DNA of 64,000 bases, taken from the NCBI RefSeq assembly GCF_900176145.1, contig NZ_FWWY01000001.1:1411819-1475818 (forward strand), in the 5' to 3' direction. This document shows, piece after piece, positions 1-7,402 of the stretch; positions within the stretch are counted from its first letter, which is position 1; the number at the start of each line of letters is the position of its first letter. The notes beneath the pieces were generated by a model. That model did not search any database and was not told the origin of the DNA. It worked only from the letters and a program-made list of their open reading frames with translations. Made by a program: the position numbers and the translations under genes. The stretch comes from Sulfobacillus thermosulfidooxidans DSM 9293 (GTDB lineage: Bacteria; Bacillota; Sulfobacillia; Sulfobacillales; Sulfobacillaceae).

Positions 1-346
1 TTCGGTAGGCCTTGTGGCGACTTAAGAATCCATTATGGGCAAATGCATAGGTTCTCAGAGGATCGCAATAGGGCTGGGCATTGCGGGGACTTTGTGTCGT
101 CATGAGGCTTGGCCGTCTAAGGTGAATAAACGCACGACGGGTCCGCACGTCCCTTAAGGCATCATTCGCATAGGGATCCTTGCGTAAGCCATAAAGGGAG
201 CGGTAACGGTGAAGGCCCGTTTCATCGATCCAGGCTAAGCCCCAGCCATAGCCAGCAACGCCCAGTTCCTCAAGATTCCTGGCCCACGCCAAGAGTTCTG
301 ACATATTGACAAAATCGGGGGATGAAACGGCTAACATTTCACACAT
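1..346 (-). CDS. Class II glutamine amidotransferase, C-terminus off the left edge
   Basis: The reading frame begins with ATG at 346 behind AGGAGGAC and stays open to the left edge (115 codons). The protein starts MCEMLAVSS; Cys2 becomes the N-terminal nucleophile after Met removal, as in Ntn-type GATase2 enzymes. A later AYAFAHNG-like segment (read as TYAFAHNGFL) fits the conserved HNG glutamine-binding loop. This suggests a YafJ-like stand-alone amidotransferase that hydrolyses glutamine or a related amide in the cytoplasm; the substrate is unknown. The remainder of the gene is not in the window, so any further domain cannot be judged. It is divergent from the IclR gene. Confidence 0.8.
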   Translation of the reverse strand, partial: MCEMLAVSSPDFVNMSELLAWARNLEELGVAGYGWGLAWIDETGLHRYRSLYGLRKDPYANDALRDVRTRRAFIHLRRPSLMTTQSPRNAQPYCDPLRTYAFAHNGFLSRHKAYR

Positions 347-492
347 GATGGTCCTCCTATACGTTCAATTTTGACACAGTGAATTCGTTGAGTTTCTTCA
401 GGTTTCCTGCCTGTTTGGGAATTTCAAAGAATTTTTGGCAATCTATCCAGGTCAAGAAGGAATTTTTGTTGAGATGACGAAGTTATTTTAAG

Positions 493-514
493 AAATGGAA
501 TATACTTTTCATTT
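493..514. promoter_or_regulatory. Possible autoregulatory operator of the IclR gene
   Basis: AAATGGAA and TTTTCATTT form an imperfect inverted repeat around TATAC, about 50 bases upstream of the IclR start and in the divergent intergenic region. IclR proteins commonly autoregulate from such sites. This is inference from position and symmetry only. Confidence 0.25.
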
Positions 515-562
515 TACCGAATTGGTCTTAAATTGTCAGGGGGAATGAAGAAGGGAGATGTC

Positions 563-1318
563 ATGGAACCTCAGCAAGAAGAATCTCACATACCATCACT
601 CCGGGCCCTAGAACGAGGTCTTCAATTATTAGACTACCTCATCCGGGTGAAAGAAGCTCGCTTGCATAAAATTGCGGAAGAAACCTCTTTGCCACCATCA
701 ACCACGCACCGCTTATTACAGGCTTTAGAACGCCATGGCTACGTGACAGGGACCCAGCATGGATTCTATAAGCTAGGGCTGAAAGGCTTTTGGTTAACGG
801 GAGTGCGTGAAAGCCTTCGTCATGTCCTAGAAGATTTGCAGAAGAAAACCGGGGAAACCGTCAACCTGGCCATGCTCGTGCAAGATGAAATGGAGTATGT
901 CGAGCGAGCGGTATCTGATCATGCCTTGTCTTTTGTGGTATCTGTCGGCCAGCGCGTTCCCCTAAATTGTAGCGCGCTGGGAAAGGCGGTCCTGGCTTAT
1001 CAGCCCGATCTTCTTGCCCATATAAGCCTAAAACAGAGAACTTCTCATTCCATTACGGATCTGGTTGAGCTCAAGGCCGAACTCGAAGTGGCCAGACACC
1101 GGGGCTTTACGCTTGATAACGAGGAATATTTTGATGGGGTGTTTTGTGTGGCTGTGCCGGTTTTTGATCAACGTGGGGAAGCCATTGGGGGTGTATCCAT
1201 TTCAGGTCCCACGGTGCGCTTTTCCCGTGAACAAGCCTTTCAATATGCGCCGCTGTTAAAAGCGGCGGGAGAACGGATTTCCCAATTACTGCAAACCCAT
1301 GAAGGAGGAGAAACGTAA
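563..1318 (+). CDS. IclR-family transcriptional regulator
   Basis: A 251-residue protein with an N-terminal winged helix-turn-helix (ALERGLQLLDYL, then LHKIAEETSLPPSTTHRLLQAL) and a C-terminal IclR effector domain (VPLNCSALGKAVLA, NEEYFDGVFCVAVPVFD, GGVSISGP). IclR proteins bind as dimers or tetramers and respond to small catabolic ligands. I chose ATG 563 because AAGGGAG lies 6 bases upstream; a TTG 30 bases earlier is in frame but has no good ribosome site. The stop almost touches the cupin gene start, so the two are cotranscribed. The cupin and SDR downstream are the probable targets, suggesting control of a small sugar or aromatic acid route. The ligand cannot be told. Confidence 0.9.
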   Translation: MEPQQEESHIPSLRALERGLQLLDYLIRVKEARLHKIAEETSLPPSTTHRLLQALERHGYVTGTQHGFYKLGLKGFWLTGVRESLRHVLEDLQKKTGETVNLAMLVQDEMEYVERAVSDHALSFVVSVGQRVPLNCSALGKAVLAYQPDLLAHISLKQRTSHSITDLVELKAELEVARHRGFTLDNEEYFDGVFCVAVPVFDQRGEAIGGVSISGPTVRFSREQAFQYAPLLKAAGERISQLLQTHEGGET

Positions 1319-1319
1319 C

Positions 1320-1766
1320 ATGGCCAATGACACGTCCCCACAAGAACAGGGATATTTTGTCCAACCAGAAAACCGTGTGGTCGAGGTTTCTGAAGATTTT
1401 CTGCCCCAATATATCAACATCGATCAATTACCGATTTCCTTAGTATCAGAGGGCGTTGGCCTTAAAGGGGTATTTGGGCACAATCTGATGTTGTCTTTTG
1501 TCTACATGAAGCCTCATTCGGTGGCGGCATTACATAGTCACCCAGAAGAGCAAATTGGGCTCGTGTTAGAGGGAGAATACGAATTTGAGTTAAATGGCGT
1601 GAGGAAATTGATTGGCAAAGGGGATGTGTACATCGTGCCTCCTGGGGTACCCCATGGCGCCAGGACTCATGATAAAGCGTGCCTGGCTTTAGATATCTTT
1701 GCACCGCCCCGCTCGGGATACCGAGAAATGCTTGAAGCCACGCATAAAGTGATGACCTTTGATTAA
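1320..1766 (+). CDS. Cupin-domain protein
   Basis: A 148-residue single-domain cupin. The first cupin motif is seen as HSHPEEQIGLVLEGEYEFELNG, with two His and one Glu as likely metal ligands, and the second as GDVYIVPPGVPHGA with the last His. Residues fit a metal-binding beta-barrel of the KdgF/YdbB type (pectin-derived ketosugar handling or small-molecule isomerisation). ATG 1320 follows GAAGGAGGAG with 10 bases of spacing and begins one base after the IclR stop. It sits between an IclR regulator and an SDR protein, an arrangement often seen in uronate or hydroxy acid catabolism. Substrate not determinable. Confidence 0.85.
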   Translation: MANDTSPQEQGYFVQPENRVVEVSEDFLPQYINIDQLPISLVSEGVGLKGVFGHNLMLSFVYMKPHSVAALHSHPEEQIGLVLEGEYEFELNGVRKLIGKGDVYIVPPGVPHGARTHDKACLALDIFAPPRSGYREMLEATHKVMTFD

Positions 1767-1844
1767 GCCCACGATATTGTATCTAGGCGAAGGCGAGAAG
1801 ATTGACCACTCAGTGTGGACATTATTTTTAAGGAGCGAGATGAC

Positions 1845-2585
1845 GTGGATTTAGGACTTCATGGTCAAGTGGCGATTGTAAGTGGCGGATCACGCGGCGT
1901 CGGTCAAGCCATTGTGCAAGAACTGTTGGATGAAGGGGTTAAGGTTGCAACGGGAAGCCGCCATCCTGAGGATTTTGAGCGCGACCTCGTGGATTCCACA
2001 AACGTGATGATCCGTGACCTGGATGTCACCGATCCCGCCAGCATTGATGCTTTTGTTACCGAAGTCACAGAGCGATTTGGGAAAGTCGATATGCTTGTCA
2101 ACAACGCGGGCAAGGCCTATCCAGGATCCTTTGCCACCTTAAGTGATGACGATTGGCAGCGCGATATCAATGTGAAACTGATGGCACAGGTGCGGATGGC
2201 ACGCCGGGTCTTGCCAGTCATGCCAGATGGTGGACGCATTATCAATATGTCAGCAGTGTTTGGCAAGCAACCCGATCCGAGGTTTTTTGCCTCCAGCGTC
2301 AACCGAGCTTCGTGTTTGTCGTTCACAAAAACCTTAGCCAAAGAATTGGCGCCCCGCCTTATCCGGGTGAATGCGGTCAATATTGGCTTTGCCTATTCCG
2401 GGCAATGGGAGGGGAAAACCCCGGAATTCTTTGCAGAATTATGCGAGGCGTTTGATGTGCCCTTAAGACGGTTTGGCGAGCCTAGGGAAGTGGCCGCCGT
2501 CGTTGCCTTTCTCCTCTCACAACGGGCGTCGTATGTGACCGGGACCATTGTCGATGTCGACGGTGGACTGGCAAAGTATTTATAG
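1845..2585 (+). CDS. SDR-superfamily protein with altered active site
   Basis: A 246-residue Rossmann protein. The cofactor loop is seen as SGGSRGVGQ near residue 14, NNAG near residue 83, and the C-terminal DVDGGLAKYL is typical of FabG-like SDRs. GTG 1845 is preferred, with AAGGAG 9 bases upstream; a GTG 30 bases earlier adds residues unlike an SDR start. The Ser of the catalytic tetrad is present (INMSAVFG), but the YxxxK position reads SSVNR: aligned on the following ASCLSFTKTLAKEL, Tyr is replaced by Ser and Lys by Arg. The protein may therefore be catalytically altered or non-enzymatic. It probably belongs to the IclR-cupin operon. Confidence 0.85.
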   Translation: MDLGLHGQVAIVSGGSRGVGQAIVQELLDEGVKVATGSRHPEDFERDLVDSTNVMIRDLDVTDPASIDAFVTEVTERFGKVDMLVNNAGKAYPGSFATLSDDDWQRDINVKLMAQVRMARRVLPVMPDGGRIINMSAVFGKQPDPRFFASSVNRASCLSFTKTLAKELAPRLIRVNAVNIGFAYSGQWEGKTPEFFAELCEAFDVPLRRFGEPREVAAVVAFLLSQRASYVTGTIVDVDGGLAKYL

Positions 2586-2691
2586 CGTCTGCAAAGAAAG
2601 GGACTTAAGACACCTGAGATTTCATGACGGCTTGACGTGTTCCGGTATGATGGATGAAGAAGTCCAAGTGACGCGTCATAGGGGGACAGTG

Positions 2692-3366
2692 GTGAAACTT
2701 TTGGTGGTCGAAGATGAACACTCGCTTGCGCGTTTAATGCATCTGGAACTAGAGCACGCGGGATTTTCGGTCGATGTTGTGCATAGTGGTCATGATGCCC
2801 TGCGTTATTTTGCGGAACATCATTATGACTGTATTTTGTTGGATGTCATGCTGCCCGATTTGAGTGGTTTTGAGATTTGCCGACGGATCCGACTTCAGGC
2901 ATCCGTTCCCATTCTTATGGTGACAGCGCGGGGACAGACGCCTGATATTGTGGCAGGACTCGAACTCGGTGGCGACGACTATATCGTCAAGCCCGTGAAT
3001 TTCGAAGAATTGACAGCCCGAATTCGCGCCGTGACTCGCCGAAACCAGACCAGGGAGCATGATGCCGGGAAACTGGCAATTCAGAACCTGTGCCTGATTA
3101 TTGATGAATTCCGGGCTGAGGTGGCGGGCAAGCCCTTGTCTCTAAGCGCACTCGAATTTCGGCTACTGGAACATTTTGTCCGGAATCAAAAGTTGGTTCA
3201 GAGTCGAGAGGCCCTACTGGAACATGTTTGGGGTATCGATTTCCGGGGAGAAAGCAACATGGTTGATGTGAGTGTCGGCCGCTTGCGCCGAAAATTACGC
3301 CAAGCTGGCAGTGATGTGGACATTGAAACCATTCGAGGTGTGGGCTATGTCTTGCGAGACGAGTAA
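2692..3366 (+). CDS. OmpR/PhoB-type response regulator
   Basis: A 224-residue two-domain regulator. The receiver domain begins MKLLVVEDEH with the acidic pocket at residues 7-8, phospho-acceptor Asp51 in LLLD-VMLPDLSGFE, and the conserved Lys in YIVKP near residue 100. The C-terminal winged helix shows LSALEFRLLEHFVRN, REALLEHVWG and VDVSVGRLRRKL. The GTG at 2692 gives the canonical receiver start and follows a GGGGGAC site; longer in-frame starts overlap the SDR gene and add unrelated residues. The histidine kinase begins 7 bases after the stop, so the two form a cognate pair. A tandem direct repeat at 4804-4822 is a likely DNA target. Confidence 0.93.
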   Translation: MKLLVVEDEHSLARLMHLELEHAGFSVDVVHSGHDALRYFAEHHYDCILLDVMLPDLSGFEICRRIRLQASVPILMVTARGQTPDIVAGLELGGDDYIVKPVNFEELTARIRAVTRRNQTREHDAGKLAIQNLCLIIDEFRAEVAGKPLSLSALEFRLLEHFVRNQKLVQSREALLEHVWGIDFRGESNMVDVSVGRLRRKLRQAGSDVDIETIRGVGYVLRDE

Positions 3367-3372
3367 AAAGAT

Positions 3373-4755
3373 ATGGGATTAGCTGGCCGTCTAACCGTCT
3401 CCCTTATTGCCGCCCTATTAGTTGTTTTTGTTTTGTTGGGCGGCAGCCTCGTGTTAAATCTCAGCCATCATTTGGTGCTTCAGGCCTTAGATGAAGCACA
3501 AACCACAGCCCGTCAATCCGCCCGCTTAGCGTCAGACAGTGGGGTTAAGGGCCAACATCTTTCCCTTAATGATCCGGGGATGGTTGCCGCTGCCGAAGGC
3601 CGGTCCACGCTCTATTTGCAAGTATCCCAGGGTAAAAACATCGTTCAACGTTCCAGCAATTTGAGCACCGCGACACTTCCCCTTCAGCCCCTCTCGCCCC
3701 GGCTATTGCACTGGGGACAGATACCGCTTTGGGGATCGTCCGCTCCTCTTATCACGCTCCCCCAGGGGCCGGCTGTCCTTGCTTGGGCTCCGATATGGCA
3801 ACAAGGTCAAAAAATTGGGGAAATCGAGGCGGCGGTCTCACTCCAAGGGACATTAAATGCGATTCAAACCGTGGGACAAGGCTTGTTGGGGGTCGGCATC
3901 ACGGCATTAGTTTTGGCTTCTTTGGTGAGTGCGTTGTTGGTCTACCGGTCCTATGCTCGGGTGCGGTGGCTCAAAAACGCGGTGGCTCAAATTCGGTCTG
4001 GCAATGATTTGGCCCAACGTCTTATCGTTGTGGGACCCCATGATGAAGTATATGACCTGGCTAAAGCCTTTAATCATATGGTGAATCAATTAGACGAGAG
4101 TTTTCAGCGCCAGCGACTTGTCGTCGCCCACGCCTCTCACCAATTGCGCACTCCTATTGCGACAGCCATTGGCTATGCCAATATGTTAAGAAATTGGGGA
4201 CAAACGGAACCGGACTTAGTCGCAGAAGGGCTCGAAGTCATTCATGAACAACTCGAACGGCTTCACAGGACGATTGAGGCCGTTCTCAAATTGGCGGAGG
4301 CCGAAGATGCCAAGGACCTGAAGAGGGAGGCGATTGTTCTCGGGCCTTACCTGGCGACGTGGGTTATCTCGCAGACGATCCCTGTGGAGTTGGATGGAGA
4401 GCCTCACGTGACGGTCAATTTTCACCCGGACATGTTTGCCGAACTGTTGAATATCTTTTGCGAAAATGCCCGGCGATATGGCGGATTGAGCCCGCAACTG
4501 CGAATTCAGTGGGAGTTAGATATCAAGATGTCTAGGGTTATATTGACGCTGACAGACAATGGCCCGGGATTTCCTGTCGATCTATTGCCACATCTTTTTC
4601 ACCCCTTTGTGAAGCATACCGAAAGCCCAGGGTCGGGTTTGGGTTTGGCATTGGCTCGGACCATCGTGGAGCGTCATGGCGGTCGCATTTTTGCCACCAA
4701 TAGTCCCTATGGTGGAGCTCAGATTACTATTGTCTTGCCCCAATTGGCGTCATAA
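3373..4755 (+). CDS. Membrane-bound sensor histidine kinase
   Basis: A 460-residue class I sensor kinase. Membrane segments lie at about residues 7-30 and 168-191, flanking an extracytoplasmic sensor region of about 135 residues with no recognisable domain. A HAMP linker follows (about 192-245), then the H-box HASHQLRTP with His256, an N-box FCENARRYGG, G1 DNGPGFP and G2 GSGLGLALA. It autophosphorylates on His256 and passes phosphate to the regulator encoded directly upstream. The ribosome site is weak (AAAAAG), consistent with coupling to the regulator. Position before the haem/flavin gene set suggests the sensor may follow a redox or envelope signal; this is inference. Confidence 0.93.
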   Translation: MGLAGRLTVSLIAALLVVFVLLGGSLVLNLSHHLVLQALDEAQTTARQSARLASDSGVKGQHLSLNDPGMVAAAEGRSTLYLQVSQGKNIVQRSSNLSTATLPLQPLSPRLLHWGQIPLWGSSAPLITLPQGPAVLAWAPIWQQGQKIGEIEAAVSLQGTLNAIQTVGQGLLGVGITALVLASLVSALLVYRSYARVRWLKNAVAQIRSGNDLAQRLIVVGPHDEVYDLAKAFNHMVNQLDESFQRQRLVVAHASHQLRTPIATAIGYANMLRNWGQTEPDLVAEGLEVIHEQLERLHRTIEAVLKLAEAEDAKDLKREAIVLGPYLATWVISQTIPVELDGEPHVTVNFHPDMFAELLNIFCENARRYGGLSPQLRIQWELDIKMSRVILTLTDNGPGFPVDLLPHLFHPFVKHTESPGSGLGLALARTIVERHGGRIFATNSPYGGAQITIVLPQLAS

Positions 4756-4803
4756 GGCGGATGGGAAGTTAATCTTCTGTTTGTTCAGGCACTTGTTCTA
4801 ACT

Positions 4804-4822
4804 TTGTCATGTCATTGTCATG
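4804..4822 (+). promoter_or_regulatory. Tandem TTGTCATG direct repeat, likely response-regulator box
   Basis: TTGTCATG occurs at 4804-4811 and again at 4815-4822, a period of 11 bases. OmpR/PhoB-family regulators bind as head-to-tail dimers to direct repeats spaced one helical turn. The box lies just after the kinase gene and about 90 bases before the small secreted protein gene, where a promoter is expected. Confidence 0.5.
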
Positions 4823-4911
4823 TTCCCTTCACTTCCGTGTTAACCAGGAAAGATAAGCTGGGGATGTGGGATCCGAAAGGTTTCCCGCCATCATCATTAG
4901 GAGGGCAACTC

Positions 4912-5217
4912 ATGGCTATATGGTATGTCAAGCCTATGATAGGGCTTATCGCCACTGCAGGACTGGTTGGGGCTGCAACCGCTATCGCGAGTGCTCACTC
5001 CTTGCCGTCTCAAGTCGTGCCAGTGCATAAGGTGCTGGTGACAGCGAGTACGAATCAGACCAACGGCATCGATCACGGAGTGAATGACCAAAGCGGTGCG
5101 GATGTCCAGTCTGGTCCCGATGTAGAGTCAGGCCTTAATGTGCAGTCGAATGTTCAAAGTGTAGGGGGCGGGCCTGACAATCAGGCGGCAGTCCCTGGGC
5201 AAGAAACGGATCAATAA
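4912..5217 (+). CDS. Small secreted repeat protein of unknown function
   Basis: A 101-residue protein. ATG 4912 follows TAGGAGGG with good spacing. Residues 6-28 form a signal peptide or anchor (GLIATAGLVGAATAIASAHS), with likely cleavage after ASA. The mature part is short, acidic and low in complexity, with imperfect repeats of the type SGxDVQ (SGADVQ, SGPDVE, SGLNVQ, SNVQS) and a Gln/Gly/Pro-rich tail. I do not recognise a family. It stands directly behind the two-component system and its putative binding box, so it may be a regulated cell-surface protein or a partner of the redox proteins that follow. Confidence 0.6.
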   Translation: MAIWYVKPMIGLIATAGLVGAATAIASAHSLPSQVVPVHKVLVTASTNQTNGIDHGVNDQSGADVQSGPDVESGLNVQSNVQSVGGGPDNQAAVPGQETDQ

Positions 5218-5677
5218 CGAGTAGCGGGCGAGGTGTAAGAGTGAAATCAATAAGGCTCTTGCAGCTCGCCATATTGTGTAATAGGACCTCAACTGTGTCT
5301 AGCGGTTACCGGATTTTAAAAAGAAGTTCTTGATCATCGTCACCATCCTATTTCGAGTTTTTTTAAGACGGAATCGTGATGACGATGAATCCACAAAGCC
5401 TTATGGAATGGATTAACCCCCCCTTTGTTCAAATGATTTTCCTCCTTTAGAACCTTGTACTCTTTTGACATGCCAGGAATAAATCCATGATAGAGAATAA
5501 GCCAATTAATATTGGCTTTGTTTGGGTTTCCTCATTATACTAAAAGCCAATATGATGCCTTCTTGGTAATGAACCCGTAACATAACTGTGTAATGCTTTC
5601 TTCTATTCCCCGGGAAACTGTTGTTTTGACGAACAAGAAATGGACCAGCACATCAAAGGCGGTAGCGAGGAGAAGAC
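5218..5677. other. 460-base gap between the small secreted protein and the haem protein
   Basis: No convincing gene is seen. There is a loose 9-base inverted repeat (TCATCGTCA at 5334, TGACGATGA at 5390) and a hairpin at 5499-5518. The section next to the haem protein probably contains its promoter, but I see no clear -35/-10 pair. Confidence 0.4.
5499..5530 (+). terminator. Hairpin AAGCCAAT/ATTGGCTT followed by a T-rich stretch
   Basis: An 8-base perfect stem with loop TAAT is followed by TGTTTGGGTTT. It could terminate readthrough from the two-component/secreted-protein unit or act as an attenuator before the haem protein gene. Confidence 0.4.
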
Positions 5678-6364
5678 ATGAAATCAGTAACGAAATTGTG
5701 GGGCCCCATTCTTTGGTTGGAACTGCTAGCGGGGTTTTTGGGATTTTTGGCCTATCGCTGGATTGTGCTGCATCCCACTTTACGTCCCTTATGGACGTGG
5801 TTGCTCGCACGGGCCACAGGGATTGGGGCGTATAGCCTGTTAACTATCGTTGTGATCATGGGTATAGGGATGAGCCATCCGGTATGGAAACGCCACCTTA
5901 ACCGTCGGTTTTTTGTTTGGCACCGGGGACTGGCCTTAAGTGTTCTCGCTTTAATTGCCTTACATGGTTTGTCCTTGGCATTAGATAGGTATGCCCACGT
6001 GGGTTGGACGGGTCTTTTGGTGCCGGGTTTTTCCCATTACCGTCCCTATGGAGTAGCCTTTGGCGTGATTGCAGCGGAAGGGCTTGTCTTAGTTTCCCTC
6101 TCAGCCTATCTCGCTCAAAATTTTGGGCGTCTCAAATGGATGACGGTTCACCGGGGAGCCTTATTGATGTGGGTGTTAGTGCTTATCCATGGGTTATGGA
6201 GCGGTTCGGACACCAGGGCACTCGCATTATTTTATGAAGCATCGGCAGGGCTTGTGGGAATGGCCGTGATATTGCGTTATGGCATGGAACGGGTTACCCG
6301 GGCTAAGACTGTGATCGAGTACCCTGGGGACCGGCAAATCCAGGAGAAAAAGAAGGACATTTAA
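5678..6364 (+). CDS. Ferric-reductase-like transmembrane haem protein
   Basis: A 228-residue membrane protein with about six transmembrane segments. Two His pairs lie in helices: WHRG with ALHG 14 residues later, and VHRG with LIHG 13 residues later. This is the bis-haem ligand pattern of the ferric reductase-like/cytochrome b561-type superfamily that includes MsrQ and NOX. It likely moves electrons across the membrane. ATG 5678 follows GAGGAGAAG. The soluble NADPH/FAD domain of true ferric reductases is absent, so electrons must come from quinol or another protein. Two proteins with a putative flavin attachment motif and an ApbE flavin transferase follow, so a flavoprotein is the probable electron partner. 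Substrate unknown. Confidence 0.75.
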   Translation: MKSVTKLWGPILWLELLAGFLGFLAYRWIVLHPTLRPLWTWLLARATGIGAYSLLTIVVIMGIGMSHPVWKRHLNRRFFVWHRGLALSVLALIALHGLSLALDRYAHVGWTGLLVPGFSHYRPYGVAFGVIAAEGLVLVSLSAYLAQNFGRLKWMTVHRGALLMWVLVLIHGLWSGSDTRALALFYEASAGLVGMAVILRYGMERVTRAKTVIEYPGDRQIQEKKKDI

Positions 6365-6406
6365 AGAAATTTTACGTTTTAAGTTTACGCTTAAGGAGAG
6401 ATCAGT

Positions 6407-6850
6407 ATGAATATCTGGAGCAAAAGAGGATTAACGGGTCTTGGTACGGTCGCTTCACTGCTCGGAATTCACTGGGCAGCAAGTGCGGCGCCGCCACCTC
6501 TTTCTCCTGCCTTACCGTCTGCCAGGGTGTATGCCAATGCCGAAGTCACAACCCGGCAAGAAGACACGGCGTTACAATCAGCGGTGCGCCAGGCATCTCA
6601 AAGTGATGCGGAGATAACGGCCAGCACCGCATCTTTGCAAGCCGAATTAAACCAGGCGCAGAAGACTTTAGCCCAATTGCAAGCCCTTGAAAGCACGGAT
6701 CGAACCCGGTTAAGTGCTGTGAAAGCGGCCATTCAGGCAGCACAGACCGTGTCCCAACCTCCTGTTGTGCATACTGTAACCGGGGCATCGGGGAAGCCCA
6801 GTGATGATAATGGCGGGGGCGATGACAGCAATGGTGGAACCGACGACTAA
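6407..6850 (+). CDS. Secreted coiled-coil protein with TGAS flavinylation-like motif (protein 1)
   Basis: A 147-residue protein starting at ATG 6407 behind AAGGAGAG. Residues 1-27 are a signal peptide (KR near the N-terminus, hydrophobic core, ASA cleavage site). Residues about 55-110 are an Ala/Gln-rich coiled coil. Residues 118-131 read PPVVHTVTGASGKP, with TGAS at 125-128. The last 16 residues are Asp/Gly/Asn-rich. (S/T)GA(S/T) is the core of the ApbE target motif, where FMN is bound through a phosphoester to the final Ser/Thr; the usual Asp five to six residues before is a His here. No FMN-binding fold is visible, so the motif would be a free-standing tag. The next gene overlaps by 20 bases and shares the motif. 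Confidence 0.65.
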   Translation: MNIWSKRGLTGLGTVASLLGIHWAASAAPPPLSPALPSARVYANAEVTTRQEDTALQSAVRQASQSDAEITASTASLQAELNQAQKTLAQLQALESTDRTRLSAVKAAIQAAQTVSQPPVVHTVTGASGKPSDDNGGGDDSNGGTDD

Positions 6851-7331
6851 ACTATCCGGCCCGTATTCGGGTCATAAAACAACATGGAAAACGGTCATGG
6901 CTATGACGGTCATTACCATGACCAGTGTAGCCGTTCCCCTTATTTGGGTGGGACAGAAAGTGTCTGCCCAAATTGCTCTACAAGACCGCCACGTGCGAAA
7001 TATTCGTGCGGCGTGGGAGGTCGATGCCCACCAGACTGAGCAATTGCGCCAGCAATTGACGCAGTTATTGGCGAAAGGTCGCGCTGAGAAGGCTCAACAT
7101 GACGCGACCGCGAAGGCTTTAACCCAGACCACTGATCAAATTATTGCCACCGAAAAAGCTATTAATCACACTGTGGCACAAATGGATCATTTGACAGGCA
7201 CTCCCGTCACCAATTTACTGCCGCTTTCCCCGGCGTTGTCTTCTAGCGCTCTGACTCCCATGACCCTGCCAGCAATGCCCACTACACCACCGGTCATCCA
7301 TACGGTAACCGGAGCTTCCGGCAAACCGTAA
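6831..7331 (+). CDS. Membrane-anchored coiled-coil protein with C-terminal TGAS motif (protein 2)
   Basis: A 166-residue protein. ATG 6831 is preferred; earlier in-frame ATGs from 6801 have no better ribosome site. One membrane segment lies at about residues 20-41, followed by a coiled coil (about 60-120), a Ser/Pro-rich linker, and a terminus PPVIHTVTGASGKP at 153-166 that ends the protein. The 14-residue segment matches protein 1 at 13 positions, although 10 of the 14 codons differ synonymously, so selection acts on the peptide. The start overlaps the previous gene by 20 bases, suggesting translational coupling. If the Ser163 carries FMN, the protein would hold a flavin on a flexible stalk next to the haem protein. 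Confidence 0.65.
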   Translation: MVEPTTKLSGPYSGHKTTWKTVMAMTVITMTSVAVPLIWVGQKVSAQIALQDRHVRNIRAAWEVDAHQTEQLRQQLTQLLAKGRAEKAQHDATAKALTQTTDQIIATEKAINHTVAQMDHLTGTPVTNLLPLSPALSSSALTPMTLPAMPTTPPVIHTVTGASGKP

Positions 7332-7402
7332 ATCCTTAAGACGACCCGGATAATCCAAGCAGAGAGAAGGAGTCTGTTCTGATTGAAAGATGCTGGCGAC
7401 AA

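Noticed and set aside
4804-4911. Longer start for the small secreted protein (TTG 4804)
   Set aside because: It would precede the signal peptide with 36 odd residues and lies on the direct repeat; ATG 4912 has a strong ribosome site.
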